DNA of 64,000 nt from Venturia oleaginea (GCA_013176395.1 JABMLP010000009.1:1612001-1676000); one strand, 5' to 3'. Positions 1 to 11,282 are shown, counted from the stretch's first letter. Made by a program: numbers and translations. The notes: generated by a model not told the origin, from the letters alone.

Positions 1-1551
1 TTGGGCATTTCTCCTCAGCTTGCTCGTCGTATGCATACAAGTCCAGTCGAGTTACGCTTTGAGCGCCGAATACTGTTCCACGCAGAATACGGGTGGCGGA
101 GCTCCTCCTAGTAAGTTTGTAGCGCGGCATACGGTTCCCGCCATCCAAATACTGATCTTGTTCAGATTCCAGCATCTACCAGTCCAATGGATTATGCCAC
201 GACGCCTGCTTGTCAAGTTACGCCTTCGCCATTGTACAAGGCCAGAACTGCTGGTGCTCTAATTATGCGCCGGCAGCTCAGGTGAGCACGAGCAAATGCA
301 GCTCATCATGCCCTGGATTTCCAGACGAGCTTTGTGGTAACGAAGCTCAAGCCCTTTTCGGATATATCGCTCTGAACGTTGCACCTTCCGGGACTCTTGG
401 AGCGGCCTCCTCCAGTACAGCAGCGGTTAGTACGGATAAACCTTTTTCGTCCATTTTAAGTCCTACTCCTACTTCATCGCCGTTGTCCAGTATGGTCAGT
501 CAAATTTTTCGTTCACTCTCTCTGCGTTGTCTTTTGTTTCGCAGTGCATATACATCCTGTGGTGTACACATCGTTGTACTTGGCGCGTCCGAGCTTGCTC
601 CTTGCTTCGATTTCCCAGCGATTGGTTGTACATCCTCATTTTTACGTCGCCTCTCTTTAACATCATTCACAGTCCGCTAGTCGGTCTTCCCCCTCTACTT
701 CTACTTCACAGACAACCACGCTGGCGAAGACGTCCGAAACTACGCAATCGATAGAGGAGGCGACAAGTTCTTCTTCTATAACACTGCCTGTATGGGCTTG
801 TCCTATTTCTTTCACCATACAACTCAATCAAACACCATCTGATCACAAGCTAATTTGTCCAGTCCACGTCGCAGGTCATACCTACTACAAGCGCATCTTC
901 GATACTCACTTCTTCAACGCCCAAAGCTTCATCCCAAGTACCCGCGCCCGTGACCAACGTGCAGGTAGTCACTCAAAGTGGCCAGATTGTGACACAAACG
1001 ATCGTCGTCACGCCCACCACACCTGCAAGTGCGAATCAAGGATCTAGAAAGGGCGGTATCGCGCCAGGATACGTCGCTGCAGCTGCCATCGCGGGCGTAC
1101 TTGGTCTTATATTCATCTTGGCTGTTATATGGCTCTTCTTGAGGCGAAGGGAGGACAGAGATGGTGAGAAAGGATTTCAAGGTGGTTCGTTGCGTGACAT
1201 GCAGCGAAACATCAGTGTTCATAGTAAAGCAGGCTTGCTTGCTAATCGAAACAACGTCCCAGCTATCAACACGCGGCTTAGTGGTCAACCTTTGATCGAC
1301 GATGGAGCGACCCCTGTCAGTCCTATGTCGGAACGCAGGAAGAGTCAGCCGCTGATATGGGATCAGCGTTTGAATCCGAATGCCCTCATGGCGAACGACA
1401 ATGGGAGTAGGACGAGTCTGAACACCATTGATGACCACCGAGACTACGGTCGGACTCTTCAGGTAAATATTAGTATGTCTAATGATATCATCCCGACACT
1501 GATTTTGTACAGGTTACCAATCCTGACCCAATGCGGACCAGCTTCTCATGA
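1..1551 (+). CDS. WSC-domain cell-surface sensor-like membrane protein, 5' partial
   Basis: Exons assembled as <1-110, 166-494, 673-789, 863-1462 and 1513-1551; all phases agree. The first visible residues are hydrophobic (WAFLLSLLVV) and look like the end of a signal peptide, so the start codon lies just outside the window. A WSC carbohydrate-binding domain follows, with SNGLCHDAC, NCWCSNY and CPGFPDELCGN supplying its conserved cysteines. Next come a Ser/Thr-rich, probably O-mannosylated stalk and one membrane span (nt ~1066-1140, followed by the basic stop-transfer LRRRED). The cytoplasmic tail is about 110 residues. This is the layout of Wsc/Slg1-type cell-wall-integrity sensors, but WSC domains also occur in other surface proteins, so a sensor role is inference. 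The 178-nt intron at 495-672 is long for this genome and is the least certain junction. Confidence 0.8.
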
Positions 1552-2303
1552 TGTACACATTGGCACATTTTCTTTCGGCAGCATTGCTTTTCCATTAATG
1601 AAACACATCATGCTTATGCGACGGCGTTGGGGTTTGACGATACGAAATGTCATGGGAAAGCCGCAGAGGCACATAGACGGATCTTCTCCAACAGCATATT
1701 GGGTGCTTTGCGTGGCACCTATGGCATGCGCCACGTTTGGTTTTGGATTTGTGGTTGGCCTTGTCGGCGGTTCTTTTCTGTCTTCGAGGGAGCCAGCATC
1801 TTCGCCACGATAACCCCCATAGTACTAATTTTACGGATGGAAAAGGAGAGATATACCATTGATAGAGGAGGAAGTGGAGCAACAAGTCACGCACTCGTGG
1901 CCAATACATTGAATACCAACCAAACCACACCTGTGCACACAAGTGAACAAGTGAAATGTTTCCCTTGATATGAGGTATTTGAATGTCGCTCAAATTACGC
2001 ATAACTTATTATACACGACGGCGGCTTATTTGGTGAAATCGTTGCCCCTCAGATTTAAGAGCAAGATTGAGATTGAGGTCGATACCTGGTAGTGGAACGA
2101 AAATATTGACTTCGGCTTCGCGTCGTGGCTCCACGTCGACAATCAGCACCACGTTTCAGCGCCATGATAGATTTCGCAGACGCATATCCCTACAAAGATT
2201 CATAACACACTACCACCTGCTTGCCCTCTTACGATTCAATCCCTCTGTAAATACGTGGGCAGCCACTGCCCTAGGCTCTCGCAACCCATTTTAAACAGAC
2301 ACG
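1552..2303. other. Intergenic region
   Basis: Holds the 3' flank of the WSC gene and the upstream region of the ArfGAP gene. Open frames here on both strands show no recognisable motif or splice structure. I see no RNA gene or repeat. Confidence 0.5.
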
Positions 2304-3835
2304 ATGAGCAAGATGTGGGAGGTTGATCCAGAGACGAGGAGCAAGGTATTTGCGCCGACCCATAATAACATTCACGGAGGTCATAGCTAAGATACGCGAC
2401 GTCTCCAGTTACTGGAGATACAGAAAGAGAACGGGAACAACTCGTGCGTTGACTGCGGCGCTCCCATTCCACAATGGGTATGACAGACACCCTCCGACTC
2501 CCCTTTCCCGCCTATTTAGGTCTCTACATAAGACTCGAGGCTCACGAAGTATCCTAGGCTTCACCCAAATTTGGCATCTTTATGTGTCTCAACTGTAGCG
2601 GTGTCCATCGTGGCCTCGGTGTGCACATCTCCTTTGTCCGCAGCATAACCATGGACGCCTTCAAATCTGCCGAACTGGCTCGTATGGCGGCAGGAGGAAA
2701 TAAACCTTGGAAAGACTTCTTCGATGGGCACGCGAGCAATAAATTGGAGGCACGCACTTTTGAGGACTGCACGATAAATGATCGATACGATAGTGAGGCA
2801 GGTGAGGAGTGGAAAGAGAGATTAACGGCTAAGATTGAGGGCAAGGAATATGTCGCTGGTGAGAAGAAGCCAAAGATTGCGCCTGCGCGGACAAGAGCTG
2901 TTGTCGGCGGTGCAGTTACCGGTGGAAGTGCAGCTGGCAGTCGTTCTGGAACTCTGAATCCATTGGCAAGGTCACAATCAAACTTGGGAACTGGATCGCT
3001 GGGGTCTCGATCGGCATCTCCCGCACTGGGAACGGCGTCACTGAGTAAGAAGGCGCAGAACGAACAGTACTTTGCGAAGATGGGTGCGGACAATGCGTCG
3101 AGACCTGAGGATTTGCATCCAAGTCAAGGAGGCAAGTTTTCAGGGTTTGGAAGTGATTGGCCACCTCAGAAGAAGGAGACGAATGCTGCACTTCCTGGAG
3201 CTGATGACTTTCAAAAGGATCCTTTGGCTGCACTTACAAAAGGATTTGGGTGGTTGAGTACAACTGTGACGAAGACCGCTCAAACCGGGTTCCAAAAGGT
3301 GAGCATTTCAAGGCAGAGCACAGTGCTTGTCACTGCTCCCTGATATGTATAGTCATCCTATAGAAATCCAAGCTAACCACTCATCCAGCTCTCCGAGGCA
3401 GACATCGCAGCGCAAGCCCGCACTGCCGCCCTCACAGTCGGTGGAACCGTAACGTCCACCCTGGCCAGTGGAGGCAAGAACGCCACAGACGTCTTTACAC
3501 GCTTCGTCGAAGGCGACGAGCACGCCTCCTCATCAACCACTCGAGGGGGCGCCTCCTACTCTCGCGTCGAACCTGACGACGATAAACGCGATTTCTGGGA
3601 CTCGTTTTCAGATGTCGGCGCGGAAAGAGCTGCGGCAAAGGAGGCGGCGCGAGTAAAGAGAGCGCAAGTTGAACCTGAACGTAAAGACTTTTGGGATGAG
3701 TTCAATGATGTTGGGGAGCAGAGGATGGCTGCTAAACAGCTGCCAGAGAAGAAGAAGTCAAATATTGGAACGGCGGCTATGAGAAGGCCCGCTGGTGGTG
3801 GTGCTGGCGGGAGGGATGAGTGGGAGGATTGGTGA
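2304..3835 (+). CDS. ADP-ribosylation factor GTPase-activating protein, Gcs1/ARFGAP1 type
   Basis: Exons 2304-2345, 2409-2477, 2558-3298 and 3389-3835 give 432 aa. The N-terminal ArfGAP domain has its zinc finger (CVDC ... CLNC, 16-residue spacing across an intron), the arginine-finger segment HRGLGVHISFVRS and the following MDAF. ArfGAPs stimulate GTP hydrolysis on Arf1 and act in COPI traffic at the Golgi. The start MSKMWEVDPETRSK matches the family N-terminus. After a Ser/Ala/Gly-rich linker comes a segment rich in small and hydroxyl residues (GWLSTTVTKTAQTGF) that could be a curvature-sensing amphipathic (ALPS-like) helix; that is inference. The C-terminal part carries two similar FWD-S/E-F-x-D-V-G boxes (about nt 3594 and 3690) and ends in DEWEDW. 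The other fungal ArfGAP class, Glo3-like, fits less well. Confidence 0.92.
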
Positions 3836-4628
3836 GCGTGAGTTTTTGGCGCGAGGAGTAAATTTGTAGGATAGTTGGTATGTATGCTGGTATACGAGTT
3901 ATGGATCTTTTCGCCTATACTGATGATAGTGTCTATACGATCCACCGCCGTCTGCTTGTCAAACCATCGCAGTCTCTTCTTAGGGGGGAAACCTCCACCC
4001 CCGTTGCCTCCCCGTCTTCATTATCGTTTGGCGAACTTGATCGCTCGCTGTCCATCATCCTCGCCATCGTGACGGCAATTCTAATTGCCTTGGCACAGGC
4101 TGCCCTATTTTAACATCCTTCATGATGAGTATTGAACACATCTCGCACTGCGCTCACATGGGGTCGTGAACGTCGCCGTTGCGGCTGGTTGGTAGAGATT
4201 TATCTATCGTAGAGTATGCCATTGATTACTTGATGAATCATACCGCCATAGTCATAACAGTGGTGCAAAGAGAGGAAGAAGTAGAAGACATAATGGGCGC
4301 TATCTAACTTCGAAGGCAATTTTCTTACACTGAAGAAAGATAACGGAGTGGTGATTCTGGGTGACTATACGGACCATTTGACAGGATGTTTTCAAGGTGT
4401 TGGTGATAGTGATAGATATATAGCACACCATATCCGGGCATGTTATTGACAGCGACCGAATTCTTTGTGGCAGGTCGGTGCAAACATCTATTCGAAAATT
4501 TCGCGAAGATCTTTGGCTAAGTGATCACGATATTCGTGTACTTAGACCCTCCCCCCTTCGCGAGAAGCGTACTTGCATTTTTACGTCCTTGTAGGTATCA
4601 GGACATTACGGGTTATAGATAGGCCAAT
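3836..4628. other. Intergenic region between ArfGAP and the zinc-finger copies
   Basis: No supported gene. Short open frames at 3875-4113 lack motifs. The last part (about 4500-4628) probably contains degraded upstream sequence of zinc-finger copy A: an in-frame stop lies at 4620-4622, just before its domain. Confidence 0.4.
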
Positions 4629-4754
4629 GGGAGATGTAATTGGTGCAATTGGGAGGCTATGGAGGTGATATTTAGGAGGCATAGGAGGACGACGTCTAAG
4701 GCGGTGGGGCTTTGGCCGGGGAGAGGATATGTGAGATGGATGGGAGGATTTTGA
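4629..4754 (+). pseudogene. C-x-W-C zinc-finger-like family, copy A (fragment)
   Basis: A 41-codon open stretch beginning GRCNWCN and continuing with F-x-x-H-R-R, then a Trp/Gly-rich tail and TGA at 4752. It aligns with four more copies downstream by the shared pattern G-R/T-C-x-W-C, about nine residues, F-x-x-H-K/R. A TAG lies only two codons upstream of the domain (4620-4622) and no initiator codon is in frame, so this is a domain remnant. The family is not one I recognise. The two cysteines and the histidine suggest metal binding, but that is inference. Confidence 0.55.
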
Positions 4755-4950
4755 GTTGGGGTACTTGGAAATTGCGAGCGGGGTTTAGGGAGTGGAGGAA
4801 GGAGCGAGGGAATATACGTGGGTTCACCATCCTATTGTTTGGGGTGGATAGGATTTTATTGCAGAGGGTGGCGGTGGTCAATCATATGATATGACCAAGG
4901 GCATCGCATGCATAGTAGTGCGTGACTCCTTCGCTGGTCTCAATGAGATG

Positions 4951-5416
4951 AGCATGGAGCTGCATGATATAAAAGCCGCCCATCGATTTGAAGGGTATAT
5001 TCCTTCCAGCAACACCGGGAAATCGGGCGATTGTTGTAGGTACGTTGATTATCCGATGGCCATCAAAATAGCCGTATCTGTGGCTTGGTGCTCTACTGAT
5101 CAATTTTTCATAGGAACCCGATCAAAGGAACCCGAGTATACAGCACCAAGGCCCCATCAACGACTATAGCAATGGGTTTTGCATTCCTTCCCTATGCCAA
5201 AGGTCTAAGAGAAACCAAGACTACAAAAGGCCTGATGGTAGATGTAGTTGGTGTCTAAAGAATGTTAACACTGGAATTAGGTTTATGGTGCATAAGAAGG
5301 GAACATCCAAGAAGCTTCATCGGGATGGGTCGAAGAGTTGTATGGGTGATGGGAGAGTTTGGGGGAAGGTTGGGAGGTGTTGCCAGATTGATGAGGAAGG
5401 TAGGTTGAGGTGCTGA
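4951..5416 (+). pseudogene. C-x-W-C zinc-finger-like family, copy B (broken)
   Basis: A putative first exon starts at ATG 4951 and ends at a GTACG donor (about 5040). The intron runs to TTTTTCATAG (about 5115). The second exon contains NPSIQHQGPI, resembling PSIRQPIQ in copy D, then CIPSLCQ and the core domain GRCSWC (5237) ... FMVHKK, ending at a TGA near 5416. Splicing as drawn puts exon 2 in the wrong frame (it gives MGFAFLPYAKG...), so the zinc-finger frame cannot be reached without a one-base change. Exon and intron layout matches copies C and D, showing the repeats are duplicated genes and not isolated domains. Confidence 0.5.
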
Positions 5417-5503
5417 TGTGTTCTACTTGATGTGAAGTGGAGGGGTGGTGGTGTGATTGGGAGAGGTTTCGGTGACTGTTCCTAAGGTGTTAGCCTCTGA
5501 AAG

Positions 5504-5984
5504 ATGGAGACTTGATTGTCTCTTAGCCTAGAGATATTCAAGAGATATACATTCGATAGAAAAGATAGGACCAGCAGCAACAGGTACGCACGACTCGAAT
5601 TCCTCAACAACTCAACTCACTACGAATTTCACTAACGATAACATTAGTTCCTTTCTATCAACTTACTTCAAACCCCGCAAGAGCACCAAACTCCAACACT
5701 CACATCACCTCCAAACCTACCGCCCAGAAAAACATAATTATGCCCCTTGCATTCCTCCGAGCTGCCAGAGCGCTGGATAAATCCTTCTGCCTACTTCAAA
5801 ATTTGAGCACATACAGAGTGTAGGACGATGCAGTTGGTGTATAGAACAGTTTAGGACCAAGACTGTTTTCATGGTGCATAGGAACTCAACCAGTGTAATT
5901 TTGAGAAGGGTTGATGGGGCGAAGGAGTGTGGAGTTGACGGGAAGATTTGGAGTTGGGTGAAGGTTCAAATAGGGAGATGGTAA
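5504..5984 (+). pseudogene. C-x-W-C zinc-finger-like family, copy C (broken)
   Basis: Exon 1 (5504-5583) begins ATG-GAG like copy D but meets TGA at its fourth codon. The intron GTACGC...ACATTAG (5584-5647) occupies the same place as in copies B and D. Exon 2 contains CIPPSCQ, then an in-frame TAA, then the core GRCSWC (5823) ... FMVHRN and a tail with VDGAKECGVDGKIW, close to copy B (DGSKSCMGDGRVW); the stop is at 5982-5984. B and C are therefore more like each other than like D. At least two nonsense codons make it a pseudogene. Confidence 0.55.
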
Positions 5985-6266
5985 GAAGGTGGTAGATTGA
6001 AAATTGGTTGGGTTATGGGTAGGGAGATTCTGGTGATGATGGTAAAAGAAGGATGCATCGAGCAAGAGTTCTTTTTACGGGCGGGTTATTCCCGACCTTT
6101 CAACGGTGGCGTCTCAACACACTCTCAGCATACTGTGATGGTATGTTATTCGACTAAGAATTCACTTGAGAATAAAGCGTCCTATTTGGTGGTAACAAAT
6201 GTCTTGACAACGAAGCAGAGAAATCATCATATGATTGAGATGAGTTGCCGGTGACAGCTCTTCAGG

Positions 6267-6927
6267 ATGGAGCAAAGCTATCAAGAGTCGAATAATCTCC
6301 TGGACACATGGTTCAACGATATACAGAGAAGGAAGAAATCAAAAACAACAACAAAGGTATGCGATGTGCCGTAACCTCCATGTCTGAGTAAACTAACAAG
6401 AAGAATAGCCATCAATACGACAGCCCATCCAAAGAGATCATTGCCAAGGATACGTCTTCAGCGTCGATCAACCACAACGAATACACGTATCAACGACGTT
6501 TCAATAGAAATCTTGCGCCATCGCATTTGGCGACTCGTTGTTCCCACGCAAATTCCAGGATGATGGGAAAGAACGGCCTGCTGGGACATGTAATTGGTGC
6601 AACCATAGTTTTACCAACCGGATCCTTTTCGAGCAGCACAAAAAAGAGGGCAGCAGGTATTGTACGAAACTCTGGGAAAGACACTATAGAAAAAGATTGA
6701 GCGCAGTCAGATTCTACCTACGAAAACTCAGAGGCCACAATGATTCCGCCATCGAGTTCGAAAGCGACTACGATTTAATTCATGGCTATGACGTTACAGA
6801 TTTTTCCGCTGAAGAGATTGATAAACTTTACAAGGAGAGCCAGCAAGAGATCGATTCGTGGCTACAGCTTTGCGGTAAAGCCATGCGTGAAGATGACGGC
6901 GCGGAGGATGACGGCGGCTCGAAATAG
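6267..6927 (+). pseudogene. C-x-W-C zinc-finger-like family, copy D (longest; one in-frame TAG)
   Basis: Exon 1 (6267-6356) encodes 30 residues ending KKSKTTTK. The intron 6357-6408 has GTATGC, branch CTAAC and AATAG. Exon 2 (6409-6927) is in phase and reads through PSIRQPIQRDHCQGY to a single TAG at 6505-6507, then continues in the same frame through the core GTCNWCN (about 6586) ... FEQHKKEG. A basic stretch WERHYRKRLSAVRFYLRK and an acidic C-terminus (REDDGAEDDGG) follow. An alternative is one 151-nt intron using the TAG itself as acceptor (6357-6507), which would restore a whole gene of about 170 residues. This is the best template for the family. Function unknown; nucleic-acid binding is a guess from the finger plus basic helix. 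Confidence 0.55.
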
Positions 6928-7150
6928 GTCGATTTGGTACCGTGCTCTCAAACTATGAGCTTCACCTATTGGCTTCTATCTTACGGCCTCCATCTCACTC
7001 GAGCGTACGATAAGTGTCAGTTCCGCGTTTCATGGACTGTGATGGAATGGATTGAAAGGCACTTCATACTCGGACTTGTATCAACAACAAGGACACCGGA
7101 ACATGAATTGCAGGCAATTATTTGAATTGGAAGCATCAATGATGGAGGTA
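6928..7150. other. Spacer between zinc-finger copies D and E
   Basis: No supported gene. The end of this spacer grades into the degraded upstream part of copy E; an ATG-GAG-GTAAAG at about 7140 may be a remnant of its first exon. Confidence 0.35.
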
Positions 7151-7524
7151 AAGAGATGTGAGAGTGCAGAATATAGGTATAGATAGTGTCATAGATGGGG
7201 GAATAATGGCATGGCACATTACAGCTGTGAAGGTATGGTCGATTTTGAGTCTATAGTTTCTGGATAGTCGGTGGAAGGTGTAGTTGGTGCAAGGATGACT
7301 TCCATGACAAAGAGGATTTTGAGGAGCATAGAATGGCTACGACTACACGGGACGCAGTTTCATTTTTCGGATGAAAAAGAAGAGTAGAAAGGCTTTCTGC
7401 CGACGATGGATATCATCGAGGCACTCAATCACTGAACAGAGAATCAAGTTGTATGACCATCGACCACTGTAGAGGCCCGACCACTCTGTTAGAGGAGGCA
7501 GAAGGCATCTACGGGGCCGACTAA
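7150..7524 (+). pseudogene. C-x-W-C zinc-finger-like family, copy E (broken)
   Basis: The core begins at 7273 (GRCSWCKDDF ... FEEHRM). It is followed by an in-frame TGA at 7372-7374, and the same frame then continues with RRVERLSADDGYHR. That segment aligns with RKRLSAVRFYLR of copy D, so the stop interrupts a once continuous protein. The frame ends at TAA 7522-7524. Only weak traces of a first exon are seen upstream. It is the closest relative of copy D in the array. Confidence 0.5.
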
Positions 7525-7613
7525 AGTGTCATGTCCACCCCTGAGTCGTGACCACGCCAAGACATTTTCCCATCATCAGTATCGACTTCAACTTCTCCTA
7601 CCAAACACTAACC

Positions 7614-8743
7614 ATGCCTCCACGATTGAACCTCCTCCAAGCCCCTAGGGTCTTCCCAATTCGCACCAGAGCTCCCATTGAGCCCTGTCGACTAACTGCA
7701 ATTCCTCAGCTGTGTGCATCACGAAGTCGAGGATACGCCGATGCCTCCAAGGATCTACCAATATCGCCAGACCAGAAAGGACCAAACACAGAGCAAAATG
7801 CAATCCCCCACGTCAGCGAGGAAGCAGCCGCCATGAAAAAGAGCATGGGTCAAACCCCACCAGAATTGGAGCAGGGTACACCAATTGAGGAGATTGTTGC
7901 TGGAGACAAAGAGGCACAGGCAAAGTTGCCGAAAGTGATGAAGGATGCGCTCAAGGCGCAGAAGCCATCGAATTCGCGCTCATTCTCGACATCTGCTATT
8001 CGGAGATTGGATCCTTACCAGGGCTATCTGGGACCGATGGGGAGTCCTTCGCAAAACACAGATGCAGCCATTGTTGAGAGTGGAGCTGAGCAAATCACTG
8101 ATCCTTCTTCGAAACCGTTGTCTCAAGGAGTGAAATTTGGACTTCCGACGCTTCCGTTGCCAGCAAATTATAATTTACACCATCGATATGACCCACTGAT
8201 CGATCAGATGGTGGGTTTGCTCATTCAGCATGGCAAGAAGGACGTGGCACGACGAGTATGTTCAGCTCAACTATGTTGATACATGTCGCTAATCGAATCT
8301 AAAAGAACGTGGACATTATTCTCTCTCACCTTCGTACATCGCCTCCTCCAAAATTCAATCCAGATCGTCCTCTTCTCCCAGGCCACCCACCTCCTTCACA
8401 TCTCCCTCTAAATCCCATACTATACCTCTCTCTCGCCATCGACAGCATTGTGCCTCTCCTCCGTATTCGTCAACAAAGAGGTGCAGCCGGTGGTGGTGTA
8501 GCGCTCGCCCTGCCAATTCCACTTAGTCTCCGCCGACGACGATGGACTGCCATCAACTGGATTTTGGAAGCAGCGTCAAAGAGGAAGAGCAGAGGAAGTG
8601 GAAAGAGCCAGTTCGCAACGAGGATTGCTGAGGAAATTGTTGCCGTTGTGGAGGGCAAGAGTGCGATTTGGGTGAAGAGAGAGGGTTTACACAAATTGGG
8701 TGTTTCCGCTCGTGCAAACATGATGCTCAAGCGCAGAAGATAG
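7614..8743 (+). CDS. Mitochondrial small-subunit ribosomal protein uS7m (MRPS7/Rsm7)
   Basis: Exons 7614-8255 and 8306-8743 give 359 aa. The ATG at 7614 has a good context (ACCATGCC), and the basic, Ser/Arg-rich N-terminus looks like a mitochondrial presequence. The C-terminal half is the uS7 domain, including VGLLIQHGKKDVARR, a helix ending in LLRIRQQRGAAGGG, and the characteristic RRRRWTAINWILEAA and ARANMML segments. uS7 binds the 3' domain of small-subunit rRNA at the decoding and exit region of the mitoribosome. A middle segment rich in Ser and Pro is typical of fungal mitochondrial versions. The intron at 8256-8305 is GTATGT...AAAAG. No sign of damage, although it sits inside a block of broken genes. 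Confidence 0.88.
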
Positions 8744-10639
8744 AGCATAAGCAGATGGTGTGCGTATATTATTTTGACTATGTGTAAGGCCTAGGACAAT
8801 GCAAGACTTCCCGGCAAAGGATTTTGGAATTTGGTCAGAAGAACTCCGAAAGATATGGCATGTGATGACTCTACAAACTAGATCCATTCTTCCGGGGCAA
8901 AATTGGGAGGTGGCAGTCGATCGTAATCTTCTTTCGCAGGAAGCATTGACTATTGTGGTTTGTGCATCAATGTGGACATTCCTTTAAGTGTTAAACTGAC
9001 TTAGTGAGTAACGCCCGCAATTCTAACCTACGCTAAGGTGAAACAGCTAAGGACTAAATTTTCGGATAGTATCGTTCTCGAGGCTTCTTAGATACTATGC
9101 TAGATTCTGTGGAGGTGTACGGAATCTACGGTAAGCCTATCTAAAGGAGTTCTAATTACCTAAGGGTTCAAATTAATTGATTGATATTTTTCGGCCAGGC
9201 TTCGCTGTGCGGTAGAGCTGTTGGAAAAAAAGATCTGACGAGTCATTGTGCTTTCGAGGTTAACGAGGACATTTGCAAAAGACAATCGAGTAGTTTTCTG
9301 AGAGGGCAAGACAGCAGCAGATCATGACCTACAGGATTTTCATTTAATTTCTGAAGATTCTAATCAAATCTCGAGATTTCAAGTCATAGAGTAAGAAGTT
9401 TATGGGCGGGGTCGACGTTGATGCACCATCGACAATATGCGAAGGCAAGAAGGTTCGGTTAGTTTTGAACACTACCGGATCAAAACACAGATAAGTTCCA
9501 TCTACCATATTTTTTGAGCCACAGGTGAACAGCCTATAGGGGTGCGTTAACCTTATCATTTCGGCCAGTCTACTTCAGATTGCCTCATGCGTTATGGTCC
9601 CGAAACGCGGAATGGCCAACATGCAGTTTCCCGCAAGGCAGTATCCAAACCAATAGTGGCAAAATCTTCTACAAAGAGGACCCGGGCTGAATTCATGGGA
9701 AGAATTTTCGAGAGCCAGATACCTCATAAATCCCAGTTCGTTGGATCCTTCTATGTGGAACAAGAGTAGTACAGCCTAGAATTATCACAAGACTTACCAT
9801 CAATACATCGACTGATAGATCAGAGTTCGGGATCCGACAGCATCGGGACCGGCACTCTCTTTTAGATCGTCCTTCCCTATGCGACTCGAGGAGGTCTCGA
9901 ATATTAGTAATAACTGGCGCGAAATGCAAGAGATAACCGCCCACTAAAACTACCGACTAACGATACTCGCATGTCTAGTCTGTGTTGATATATAGCTGCG
10001 GTAGCCATCATAGACTCGCTGGAATTCGGGGGTCGAGTGGAGTGATGAGAGAAGAATGATGTCGGGAGAAAAGTTGGATTTGCCGACATGTTCTGCACGA
10101 AATGTCGCAGTCTTCATGACAATCGAAAACAAGCTATACAATGGCCAAGGCTAGCTCTGTGTTTAACAGCAATTGACCTCTGCAGAATTCGGGATGCCGA
10201 GAATGTAAGAACTCTATGTGGGATGCGTCCTCCCGTACCGCAAGCATACATTCTGGTTTGTAAATATGCGCTCTAGAGTGTACATAATTGGTGTTCGTTC
10301 CCGTAGGGCCCGTAGGGAGAACACGCACTCAATCAATCTATTCATTCATTTATATACATTTTATCTTCTCTTCTTTGGAGCTCTACGGTCACCTCCCTTT
10401 CTTTACCATGCTATCATTCTATGCTCCAGAAGTCTTAACCATCCGATCACCGACTTCAGCAATCACTCGCCCAGTACGAGGTAGAGTGCCAACTAATACT
10501 GTCGCTACCATCGATGCAACCAGGCCTGTCACATCACTTCGGCGCGGAAAGCCAAAGGCAATCAAACCTATTCCAGAAGTGAGGTAGGAAATACTTTTGT
10601 CCTACTCGTTCCACCAAAAGCTCATCTATCTAGGCTAGT
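8744..10639. other. Long gene-poor stretch
   Basis: About 1.9 kb without a supportable gene. Open frames are short and motif-free on both strands. A short Arg/Pro-rich open frame at 10410-10587 precedes the Rho-like remnant and may be its degraded N-terminal extension, but I cannot show that. No tRNA or transposon end is visible. Confidence 0.4.
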
Positions 10640-11282
10640 AACACTGTCGTCTATAGCGAAAGTTCAGTGTTTCCTGCTCTACGCCTATACGGAGGACGAG
10701 TATCCATCGTTATACTGTCCAGTATTTGTCGACCACATTGCCATGTCCGTCATGTAAGTCATCAAATGGCACACATGATCTTGGGCCACTCTTGACTTGG
10801 AACAATATCATTAGGATTGGTCGCAAGCCCTGTAACGTTCTTCTCAGCAATATGACCGGACAAGAGAGCTACGATGGACTTCGTTCTCTCAACTACCTTG
10901 ATCCCCTAAAGCGCGATGTGATTCTTCTTTGCATGGAAATCGGATGCGACGACGATTTACGCTTGCGGCTGAGAAGTGGGCACCAGAAGCACACCGATTC
11001 GAACCCAACACGCCGTACATCCTTGTTGGTGTACACTGTCCGAGAGATGACGACGAAAAGGTCAAGCCTTACAATCTTGGTGACGATGTCGCCTATGGAC
11101 AGTCTATGGCGAAGAAGATGGGAGCACACATTTATCTGGAATGCGGTGTCTTCAGTTTGCAAGGAATAAAACACGTATTCGACGAGGTGAGTGTCTCGTT
11201 CAGGCACTCTTAAAGTGATAGTGATAATGTTCTCGGAAAGGCCATCATGACAGCATTAAGCCCACCAGAAAAGAAGAGCTGA
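10640..11282 (+). pseudogene. Degenerate Rho-family small GTPase (Cdc42/Rac-like)
   Basis: Successive blocks match a Rho GTPase in order. There is FLLYAYTEDEYPSLY (end of the P-loop helix and start of switch I), then TGQESYDGLRSLNY (switch II, from A-G-Q-E-D-Y-D-R-L-R-P-L-S-Y) and RDVILLCMEI. After a frame change come AEKWAPEAH, PNTPYILVG, AKKMGAHIYLEC (from the G5 region) and HVFDE. A GTGAGT intron (11187-11240) leads to AIMTALSPPEKKS and TGA. The P-loop G-x4-G-K-T/S is gone (LSSIAK stands there), the region between switch II and AEKW needs a frameshift, the T-K-x-D nucleotide-binding motif and the Rho insert are missing, and no CaaX box precedes the stop. It cannot encode a working prenylated GTPase. 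Confidence 0.7.

Noticed and set aside
1595..2002. 135-codon minus-strand frame with Trp/Arg-rich sequence
   Set aside because: It lies in the WSC gene 3' flank, overlaps a plus-strand frame, and has no recognisable motif or promoter context.
6357..6507. Treating copy D of the zinc-finger family as an intact gene with a 151-nt intron
   Set aside because: A canonical 52-nt intron with a CTAAC branch fits better, and sister copies are clearly dead. Kept as an alternative in the findings.
9344..10141. Several 60-80-codon frames on both strands
   Set aside because: Short, overlapping and motif-free; no evidence for genes.
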